18,093 bases of DNA from Pleurotus djamor (taxonomy: Eukaryota; Basidiomycota; Agaricomycetes; Agaricales; Pleurotaceae). The notes below the pieces were generated by a model. That model was not told the origin of the DNA and ran no database searches. It saw only the letters and a program-made list of their open reading frames with translations. Every line of letters begins with the position of its first letter. The first letter of the stretch is position 1. Where the stretch lies: the NCBI GenBank assembly GCA_029747585.1, contig JAPEVF010000909.1, positions 1 through 18,093 on the forward strand. The letters run 5' to 3'. Below are positions 9,931 through 18,093 of this stretch, in pieces. The position numbers were made by a program, and so were the translations under genes.

Positions 9931-12900
9931 ATGTCTACTACTACCATGCATTTTGGTCCGGAATGGATGCGAACGAAGCACCAGTCTGCACGCCTACAGC
10001 CATCGTCGCCTTTACCACAAAGTGGTTCCGCCCCCACCGTCGCGTCTACATATTCTGCCTTGGTTTCACCCGCTGTGCCACCTCAGCCAAATGTCCAAGA
10101 TCAGGCGAACCCATTCCGATATTCTAGGGAAGAAATGTTGAGAATCTACAAGGAGTCTGGAGGAAGGGGAGACCACCTCGGGCTGGAGGTGGAGAGGTGG
10201 GAGGGTGTCGTCAGAGACTGGACGGCTGATCCCATTGGCTTAAAGGAAATGGACGAGGCGGAAAAGAAGGTTAGATTTTCTGCTTTTTTCGCCACTGTCC
10301 CCCTCCCATTCATCACACGCGTTTTTGCCTGTGTAGCTCTTTTCCACCCCTCTTAACTCAGAAATTCGTAGACGCCAGTCGACTACTGATTACCCGACAT
10401 CGTTGCTGTCCCAATCCACCAGCTCGGAGCGGCCCCGACTGGGTCAGAGTCATTCGGCTGTTTCAGGAAGTCCCCACCGAGAACGATTCGGCGGACTGAT
10501 GGGTCGGCGCAGAGACTCAGGTATTCATCATGATCCAATGAACTTACTCTAAATAACCTGACTGTTGTCACTCGATTGTAGATGGTCCTTCATTGGCAAT
10601 ACCTGGGCGCAAAGTGTCTGGAGCCCTGCCATCCCCTCGTGACGTGGGGCTTCCGTCGCCACGCTCTCGTGGGTTCGATGGCGTCTTCCCTGGTTCTGGC
10701 GAGGGTTGGTTAGCCCGTCGTAAAGCTTCTCAAGATATGCTCAGACAGGCCGCAGTCGATGATAATCCCGATACAAATAAGACTTTGGATCCCTCCGTGG
10801 ACCGGGACAAAGTCAGCGACTCGCAAAGCAATCATCGCTCTGGCCCTTCATCCATATCTGAACTTGATTCATCTAGCGGGGGCTTGTCGCAGTCAGATCA
10901 AGCTCAGGTTACTGAAATAACCAACGGAGCTGGTCACATATCTTTGCAAGACACGATAACAGGCCCCAACAATCCGAATGCTGCTGCGCCACCTTCCGCC
11001 AACCCTACTCCTCCCTCAGATCTTGCCAGTGTAGAATGGTCTTACTTGGACCCCCAAGGTCAAGTTCAAGGTGGGTTTTCACTACTACACTTGCAGCTGT
11101 TCCATTGACCATCGCATGGTTTAACAAGGTCCTTTCCGTGCCGATCTCATGCAAAAGTGGTATGAAGATGGATACTTCACACCCGATCTACCAACAAAGC
11201 GCACGAACGTTGACTCAGGTTGGACTCCTGTTAGTGACCTCGTGGTTCGCGCTCAAGGAGGAAAGCCCTTCCTTATGCCACTTGTCGCGCCACTCCCTCC
11301 ACCAGGTCTTGGTCTAAACGGCGTTGGAGGCCCTTCAGTCAACGGTAACTTTGGTCAAGGATCCTTCCAGACGGCACCTTTGCCTAGTCTCCGAACCATG
11401 AATCTTGACCATGTTTCTACGGTTGCCAACGGCTTGACCGAGTCACCCGCCTCCTCTTTTGGCGCTGGACGGTTTGGGAATAACTCTCCAGATGCCTTTG
11501 GTAGGACGTCAAGTCGGGGATCTTATACTTTGGGCGATCCCTCGACCACCATTAGGGCGGCAGGTTACCCAGCTGTACCGGATATGTCTCCGTATCCGAT
11601 GATTCATCGAGAGCCGTACGACATGGATCCGAACTTTGGTTTGAGGTCGCAAGCATCGCTTGGAAATATTGCCGCAAGGTCAATGGATATGTATGGAATC
11701 AATGGAGGATATCAAAGCAATGCAGGTGGTTGGGTCTCATCCAACGGTGCGTCAGCCCATGGCTATGGTCAATACAACATGGGCCGTGCGGAGCCTTCCC
11801 CTTTCTCGATGGGCTACGTGAACCAGAATGGTATTGCGATGCCCTCCCAGAATGGCGTAAATCGATCACACTCCATCCAGGATGCATACGGCAATGTCAA
11901 CGGTGCTTCGACGTCATTCGGTCCTTCGTACGCGCAGCCAACTCAATCTACCAACACCGATGGAGCGAACATGTCTTTCGCCGGGCTCAGTCAATCATCT
12001 GTTTCAGGCCCTGCACCAGTGTCTCAAACGACTCCATTCACCATCAACCAACCCAGAACTGAAGCTGCATCCAACCCCCACAATCCCGTAGATCAGCCTT
12101 CCGTTCCTGCTGCGCCATTACCTTCGCCATGGAAGAATCCGAAGGAGACCACGGAACCTTTGCCCCGTGCCAACCCTTTCGATGCTCCCCACCCCAAAGC
12201 CTCTAATACCGTTCCGGTGGTAACGGCGCCTATTCCTCAAGCTTCAGCTTGGAATCGGGCGACACAGTCCTCACGCTCTAGTTCCCAGCACAATGACGTC
12301 TCGCCCTGGTTCGCTGCGTCCCAAGAAAATGACGACGATACGTGGAAGGAGCCTGTCGGTCCGAACAGCCTAACTTTCAGCAATGTCGTGCAGCACAATC
12401 AACAGCAACAGCAGGAGACTCAATCTGAGGCTGCCTCAGCCAAAGACGCTCCCCCAGTTCAATCTGAAGCAGAGATTCAGAAACCTACTACATTGCCCAC
12501 CCCTGCTCCTAGTGCTGCACCGACCCCAGCTAAACCTCGGAGGAAGAGTACCTCGCAACCCACGCAGAAGGTCGCCACCGCTACAGCGCCAGTCCCTCCT
12601 TTGCCTATCAAGAACCCATCCCCACCTCCGTCAGCAAGGCCTGCATGGTCGACAGATGATGATCNAAAAAAAGAGTTCACTAAGTCTCAGAGAGATCCAA
12701 GAAGCTGAAGCTAAACAGGCCGAATCTCGTAAGGCCGCTGAACGAGAGAAAGAACGCACTCCCAAGGCTCCCTCAATATCAACCGATGACGCACAGCCGT
12801 TCACTGCGTCTTGGGGACTTCCTATATCTCAAGCCGGCTCTCGTGGAAATCTCTCTGTCAAGGAAACCACCGCTGCCAGTAGTCCATCTTCAGTCGCTTC

Positions 12901-13760
12901 TCCCGTATGGACCACTCCCGCTAAGACCCCTGTGGCTAAGAAATCCATGAAAGAAATCCAAGAAGAGGAACAACGACGTAAACAACTCGCTGTCAAAGAG
13001 ACGACGGCGTCAGCCGTTAAAAGAGGGTATGCGGAGACGACTACCAAGGTTCGTTATTTTGACATTTATCACCTTCCGTACTCAATCGGATTTTGCTTAG
13101 GCTCTCGTTCCTGCCCAGTCACCTGCTGCTGCTCCCGTTAGTAATGCATGGTCTGTCGTAGGGCCTAATGGCAAAGCCGTCGCTTCCACACGACCTCCAG
13201 GTGCCGTCGTTACTCCTACCCCTCCGGCTGCATCTACTTCTCGTCCAAACGGCACCACCGTCAGTCGCCCCAGTACGGCCACTGCCTCCAAACCCTCGTT
13301 TACGGCGATCCCCGCCACTGCAAAAGTCGACGACTACCCAATCAACCCATCGCACGATTTCCTACGATGGCTCAGTGACTCTTTGAAGGGTCTCAGCAAT
13401 AGCGTCAATGGTGAGTACAAGCCTCCTTGGAGAATCATAAGTGTAACGTTCTCTTTAGTTGAAGACATCATGCAAATGCTTCTCTCGTTCCCCTTGGACC
13501 CTGATCCATCCACGACTGAAATCATCTCAGACCTCATCTATGCTCACAGCACCACCCTCGACGGCAGGCGTTTCGCAGCAGAGTTCATTAGTAAACGCAA
13601 GACCGACGCTGCTTCAAGACCAAAGGGAACTCCCAATGGTAACGTTGCGAACAAGCCTATCTCTATCGCAGACGTTGTCAAGTCCCAGCCTAAGCCTTCT
13701 CAGCCCGAGTGGGGAGGCTTCAAGGTGGTGAAGAAAAAGAACAAGGGTGGAAGGTCATAA
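9931..13760 (+). CDS. GYF-domain protein, GIGYF/Smy2-like translation regulator
   Basis: Exons are 9931-10269, 10337-10520, 10582-11070, 11129-13048, 13101-13410 and 13459-13760. The CDS is 3544 nt; leaving out N12665 makes it 3543 nt and gives about 1180 aa with one open frame. The GYF domain (about residues 325-390) has VEWSYLDPQG, then GPF and WYEDGYF (W348, G352-Y353-F354), the binding surface for proline-rich PPG-phi ligands. Near the N-terminus FRYSREEML (62-70) resembles the eIF4E/4EHP-binding motif of animal GIGYF proteins. The middle is long, disordered and rich in Ser, Pro, Asn and Gln. Two charged, helix-prone stretches share a SLREIQEAE / SMKEIQEEE motif. A conserved-looking C-terminal block (about 1055-1140, HDFLRWLSDSLKGL) and a final WGGFKVVKKK follow. 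Related yeast proteins (Smy2, Syh1) act in mRNA quality control and ER-Golgi traffic. The start at MSTTTMHFGPEWMR is the first ATG of the frame. Confidence 0.92.
12665..12672 (+). other. Ambiguous base and A-homopolymer breaking the GYF frame
   Basis: An N is followed by seven A. Read literally, the long open frame of exon 4 (from 11129) stays open only about 40 nt beyond this point. The frame that continues the protein (SSLSLREIQEAE onward) is offset by one base. If the N is not a real base, the frame runs straight through to the donor at 13049 and the whole CDS is divisible by three. A sequencing or assembly error at a homopolymer is far more likely than a true mutation. Confidence 0.85.
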
Positions 13761-14032
13761 AGCGCGGTTGACCGCTTGTATTCCAAAACCTAATATCTAC
13801 TGAGATATCATATAATAATTGTCGTATGTAGCAATCCCCTAACGATGTACAATTTTCCTGTCGCTCATGTGCGTGATAAACTTGTTCATTCGACTTCAAT
13901 GCACACGGTCCCCGCATCGAAATGAAGTACGCCTCTCTAGGTTGTCGGGGTGGCGTCCTTCGTAAGCTTTTACCCGGTCCAAACGTGGGACGCTCAAACA
14001 AGACCATTAGGAACACGAACAACACAACGTAA

Positions 14033-15703
14033 CTAGGTAGCAGGACAGTATACCCCGATCGGCGTAGGCTTCCATCCGCTATGCTTGTCGGTCAGGCGCC
14101 ACCCTGGGGCCACGAGTCTCGCAGAAACATCTTCATCGACGGGGCGATCGAGTGACTCTGTAGCGGCGGTATCGCAGACGTCAGGCGAAGATGTCAAAAT
14201 TTCAAGGCGCCGAGTCATGACACTCAGATCGTCGGCGTTCCATACCTACGAGATTGCGATCGGTGATCATGTCGAAGGGAAGGGAAATCAAACATACCGA
14301 TGACGAGCCCTTCATAGGTGGCGTCGTATGTAGAATGGCATATGCAGCTGATAGTTCAGCGTCGCATTCAGAAAGAGCATGGAGCAAAGAAGAGACCCTG
14401 TTGGCGGTCAAGTCGGCGACGGTTGGGAAAAGATCGAAGATGGCATACGTTTTAGTTGCTTGTGTAGCCGAATCGGGGGCAGGCATGGCAGACTGGACTA
14501 AGGTCACATAAACGCTCCTTCGCAGTTGTGCCGCATAATCTGAGTCTCCGAGTTCAATTTGATTAATTGCCCAGATCACCCATCGGGCCAAACACTCGTC
14601 GAAGGAGGTACTTGAACTGGGCATTGAATTGAGTGTCAGCGCGATCTTTTCGCAAAGGATAAGCGGTAGGTCTGGGTGATGCTGAAAGAGATGACTGAGC
14701 AGGGGTGACCAGAGAGCAACAGATGGAGGGGGTGGGAGGAATGCATCATCAGGGAACAGACGCTTCCTTTGACAAACCATCAGCAACCTTGAATGAGAAA
14801 CGACGGTTAAAAAAACTGACTTTTTCGCCAAGGGCACAAGGATGCCCTTCTCAAGTAACACGTCCCCCAACTGTTCCAGTGCCCAACGTTCCCGCGGGTC
14901 AATCTCGTCATCGAAAGTGTCCTCCTGTGTGGGGTCCAGTCCTCCGATTGTGATGTTCGCGGCGACCTTTGCCTCACCCACCCATCCCTCGACCTCTTTC
15001 AAGACAGACAAGATGTCGTGTTTGTATCGTGTCCGCAATGACGCGTCTCTGACTGTCGATTTGACGAGGGTTTTATACTGCTTCAACAGAGGGGTAAGTG
15101 GTCGAAGTGGTTTCCTCTGCGATTCAGAGGTTGACGTCGGGTTTAGAGTAGGGATAAAGTAGTTATTCAGGATCCATCCAAGGCTCTGTGAGGTGTCAGA
15201 CGCGTTCAAGATGGGAAGGTTCTGGATCAACTCACCTCTGTGGTAGCTTGCCGAAGTAGCTCGAGACTAGGCAAGTCTTCATGGGTTGCAGCATGCCTGA
15301 GCTCTACCAACCAGGGGGGGAGACCCAATTGGGCTGCTATGGTCGCAATTGAACGAGCGTATACACCAAGCTGAAGGGGGTCGACTAGGCCGTTCACTAG
15401 CCTGATTAGAGCAGCGCCGTAGCTCTGGCGCAGTGAAAGGTAGGAAGATGTACTGGCCCCTGCATTATCTTGCTGTGTTACCACCAGAAGAGCCAATGTG
15501 GACTCCAAAGCATGGGGCAATGCAGTAATCGCCTTCCACGCAGACAACTACGCCAGAAGATGGTAAGCAGGTTTCAGTCTCAAGTAAACACACTAACTGA
15601 CTCTCTGGATAGCCAAGACTGAGGAATCCTCAAAGAATATCCAATTACAAACTTGCTCGAGCTCCCCAAGCGAGCTCCAAGGGACTCTACGCGGCAGTCT
15701 CAT
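14033..15703 (-). CDS. LAS1: LAS1, pre-rRNA ITS2 endonuclease
   Basis: Las1 is the HEPN-type RNase that, with the Grc3 polynucleotide kinase, cuts ITS2 (site C2) and starts 60S subunit maturation in the nucleolus. Exons on the - strand are 15703-15602, 15547-15236, 15185-14821, 14766-14298 and 14245-14033, giving 486 aa. The N-terminus MRLPRRVPWSS is typical of the family. The HEPN core includes LVNGLVDPLQ, then LPPWLVELRHAATHE, with the catalytic Arg and His at R118, H119 and H123. The C-terminal tail has GWRL (W465) and GWKPTPIGVY (W474), matching the tail that docks into Grc3. An in-frame ATG at 15814 would add 37 residues. I preferred 15703 because the known family starts there. The intron 14767-14820 is 54 nt and contains no stop, so retention would simply insert 18 residues. 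The gene is convergent with the GYF gene, with 272 bp between stops. Confidence 0.93.
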
Positions 15704-15983
15704 ATTGTCTTGGGCTTGAGGCGACCTGGAGAAATTTTTGGCTCGGACAATGATCGGTGGCTCCCGATCAGCCCGGAGATAAGATAAGATAGGACGAAAC
15801 ACGCTGGGCGGCATGATGCAAGTTCAAACTCGAACCATCCGTCCCTTACTTCGCTCTACTTTCTCGTTCGAATTTCCTTGCGATACCTTCCTCCTCTCCC
15901 GTCCTTCGACGATACTCCTTACGACACGAACTTCGACGACAAATAATAAAACGAGACGATAGTATTGATTCGACGTCCCCACG
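15704..15983. promoter_or_regulatory. Bidirectional promoter region, LAS1 / 7TM gene
   Basis: This 280-bp gap separates two divergent starts (LAS1 at 15703 on -, 7TM gene at 15984 on +). If LAS1 starts at 15814, the gap shrinks to 169 bp. The part nearest the 7TM gene (about 15835-15910) is pyrimidine-rich on the + strand, as in many fungal core promoters. I see no clear TATA box. Confidence 0.4.
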
Positions 15984-16989
15984 ATGCCGATTGACGAACG
16001 AGGCAGCATTGCTGCTGCAATGATTGCCTTCTATGTTCCCATTGCCGCGATCACCCTAGGCCTTATGGCTCGCTACGCACTAAGACGCGATGCAGGGTGG
16101 CTGTTTTTGTTCATATTCTCATGGTGTACGTAACATCTACCTGAAGGTTTAAATTCTCAACTGAACACACAACTCCATGTCCACGCAGTACGAATTGCTG
16201 AAGGGGCCTTGTTGGTGGCAGCCCAGCTAAAAACACCAACAATACCTGCCTTAGTCCAATCAGTTTACGCGCTGGATGTTGGAAGTTTTGCGTTCCTTTA
16301 TATGGCGACCATAGGTTTTCTCGGGCTTGTGTGAGTGCCCTCATCATATCTTAGTCGCGTCAATGTTTATTGAGCCGAGTTTATGGTTCTTAGCGGTCAG
16401 CACTCATTTAGTGAGAGCAACAGAACCATACGCTGGTTCAGGGCTATAGCATTACTGGCTGCAGCTGGTATTGCCATCTCTGTCGCTGGTGCAGTTACCT
16501 CGAACGACGATGATACGGACAACCAAAATACTGGAATGATCCTCCGACGCGTAGGAGCTGGAATCTACGCTGCTGTGTGGATAATCCTCTTCATTACTCA
16601 TATCATCTGTTATACATACCGTTACCACCTTCGCCCGGAACGGAGACCTGTGAGTGCATACCAGTTCTATAAATATATAAAACGAACGTTGATGGCTGAC
16701 AACGTATCTTCCCCCGCTCACCAACAAACCGACACAGCTTCTCCGAGGCACCACAGTGGCGCTGCTATTACTCGGTGTGCGTGCAGCTTTCTCCATCCTC
16801 AACGCATGGTCGTCCGCAGACGAACTCGGCACACGCCCTTCCTCAAATGCAACCATTGCCAGGTTCAACGCAGCCACAGGAGACTGGGTATTGTGGCTGG
16901 TGTTGGCTCTCATTATGGAATATTGTGCGGTTGTCGTCTTCCTTCTGACGAGCACCGTTATTCCGCGGCGGTGGTATGGAAAATTCTAG
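15984..16989 (+). CDS. Seven-transmembrane protein of unknown function (DUF7702-like)
   Basis: Exons are 15984-16125, 16189-16330, 16394-16649 and 16738-16989. They join in frame into 263 aa. Seven hydrophobic segments can be read. Representative cores are AFYVPIAAITLGLMARY, WLFLFIFSWLRIAEGALLVA, FAFLYMATIGFLGLV, AIALLAAAGIAISVAGAV, YAAVWIILFITHIICYTY, VALLLLGVRAAFSIL and LVLALIMEYCAVVVFLLT. An acidic loop SNDDDTDNQN lies between segments 4 and 5. The protein ends with a basic PRRWYGKF. The layout, with a short N-terminus and RIAEGALL in the second segment, resembles the fungal DUF7702 family. That assignment is from memory of the fold and is not proven. No enzymatic motif is seen. It could be a receptor-like or sensor protein. 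Confidence 0.85.
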
Positions 16990-17173
16990 CCTTACACTCG
17001 TAGTTTATTTAGTTAAAAAACGATGTCTTCTTCATAACAAGCAAGAATTTAGTAGTCATGAATGTGGTGTCATTGAATGTGTGGGGGTATCGTTGTCTAT
17101 GGATGTCTACAAGTACAGAATACAATGTTCATGTTAGTATACAACAAGTAGGATAGCAATGCATTAGAAGGCT

Positions 17174-18093
17174 CTATGAGTAAGGATGCGGTGAGGGAAG
17201 GCGACCTTCTTCGACAATCCCTGTATGATACTCGTGAGGCGTTAGCTCTTGACGAGTTGTGGTAGTCATGGAGTCTGACAGGCAGGATAAACAGGCAGAA
17301 CATCGGGTGGGTATTCTGGTACACGTACAATCCATGGTAGTAAAAGGTTGCGTGATCTGCAAGAATGCGGAGTCGAGTAGCACTTGGTCAGAGTGGTTTG
17401 AGGTTTGTATATTGGTGGTAGTAGCCTGGGTGTTGAGAAGGTGACTCATGCTGAGGATAAGTCGAGCACCCTGCGACGATTTCAGTGAGATCGCTGCCAC
17501 AGTATCAAAAAAGCTCGAGGGGACTCACCGCGAATGGAGGAATAGCAATCACCCATCTGAGGATGGAACTCTCAATGAATATGGGATGTCATGACGTCAG
17601 GTTGATAGACGTACGAGTAGGCAACGCTAGCCATAGCCCCTTTGAGTAAAGCCATGCACAGCGTGTTCAGAGTGAGAATGACTGGAGGGAGATGATGGCC
17701 GATCAATATGATGATCCCAAAGTACCCCAGAGTTCAATTGATGTACCGGGATATGGTGCAAGTTGGTGGGGAATGGAAGCAAGTAATGAACGCACCAAAA
17801 GGCAATGCAAACACCCATATACCATCGCTCATGAAGCGCGAGATCACCGGCTGTCTCCCCCATCCATCTCGTAAAGCTTTGTAGAACTTGACCATAGTAA
17901 GCACGAAGAGAAGACTTTCAAACAGGATCGGCGGAATGCTATATAAAGAACCCGAAATGGAAGGATCAGTTGAGGATAGATGATGTCGTAACTGCCACCA
18001 ATGCATCACGAATCATGGATCACTTACAGGAACCCCGTCGCAGTGATGGGAAACCCCGTAATAACGCAGTGAGTCCCATAATCCATGCCTTCC
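17174..18093 (-). CDS. Multi-pass membrane protein, C-terminal part (DUF6533-type resemblance), truncated by window edge
   Basis: The 5' end lies beyond 18093. Visible exons on the - strand are (>18093)-18028, 17938-17796, 17681-17615, 17556-17529 and 17470-17174, all in phase, giving about 200 residues. They contain PPILFESLLFVLTMVKFYKAL (a membrane helix), RFMSDGIWVFALPF and WVIAIPPFAGARLILSM. The order FES..LF, (R/S)DG.W, N and G(A/S)RL.L is what I know from the C-terminal half of mushroom DUF6533-type membrane proteins. A soluble tail of about 85 residues follows. It is rich in Ser, Thr and Cys (CTCTRIPTRCSACLSC) and ends SPHPYS. The intron 17682-17795 is 114 nt, longer than the others. 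It is the only solution with canonical ends that keeps the expected helix spacing. The function is unknown. Confidence 0.65.

Noticed and set aside
16452..16955. 167-codon open frame on the - strand
   Set aside because: It is antisense to exons 3 and 4 of the 7TM gene and reads through their intron. The sense strand has seven membrane segments with proper splice sites.
17682..17810. Possible non-canonical (AT-AC or GG-ending) intron resuming at the YFGIIILIG stretch
   Set aside because: A canonical GTGCGT..CTCCAG intron (17795-17682) keeps the frame and gives the expected spacing between the SDGIW and GARL motifs.
1..18093. tRNA, rRNA, CRISPR, transposon or retroelement
   Set aside because: No cloverleaf with a GGTTCRANYCC arm, no spaced repeats, no terminal repeats and no transposase or reverse transcriptase motifs were found by eye on either strand.

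Overview
The window looks like nuclear DNA of a filamentous basidiomycete, most likely an Agaricomycete. Genes are tightly packed on both strands and are split by many short introns, mostly about 48-67 nt, with GT..AG ends. Protein types fit this: a CYP61/ERG5 sterol desaturase, a second fungal P450, a fungal-type GYF protein, and 7TM proteins of mushroom-type DUF families. No rRNA, tRNA, CRISPR array or intact mobile element is visible. All gene models were built by hand from reading frame, splice consensus and family resemblance. Together they imply 52 introns, and every join keeps the frame except at one ambiguous base, N12665.

Layout. (1) ERG5/CYP61, + strand, 292-2112, six exons, 519 aa. 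An SRE-like element and an inverted CCAAT box sit about 100-120 bp upstream of its ATG. (2) A BRCT-domain nuclear protein, - strand, 2284-3721, nine exons, 331 aa. It is convergent with ERG5 and is hidden from simple ORF reading because its exons are tiny. (3) A membrane-anchored P450, - strand, 3956-5975, ten exons, 513 aa. (4) A 1.26-kb gap at 5976-7234 with no supportable gene. (5) An acetyl-CoA transporter of the SLC33A1/AT-1 family, + strand, 7235-9656, fifteen exons, 558 aa, with micro-exons of 20, 16 and 15 nt. (6) A GYF-domain protein related to GIGYF/Smy2, + strand, 9931-13760, six exons, about 1180 aa, with a probable sequencing error at N12665. (7) LAS1, a pre-rRNA endonuclease, - strand, 14033-15703, five exons, 486 aa. 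(8) A 7TM protein resembling DUF7702, + strand, 15984-16989, four exons, 263 aa, divergent from LAS1 over a 280-bp shared promoter region. (9) The C-terminal part of a multi-pass membrane protein resembling mushroom DUF6533-type proteins, - strand, 17174 to the right edge.

The genes do not form an obvious cluster or pathway. ERG5 acts in ergosterol synthesis. AT-1 moves acetyl-CoA into the ER/Golgi. The GYF protein probably acts in translational repression or mRNA quality control. LAS1 processes ITS2 during 60S ribosome assembly. The second P450 has no tailoring enzymes beside it that would mark a biosynthetic cluster. I see no clear new multi-gene system. The points most worth following are the BRCT gene, the eIF4E/4EHP-type motif in the GYF protein, the sterol-response site at ERG5, and the micro-exon structure of AT-1.
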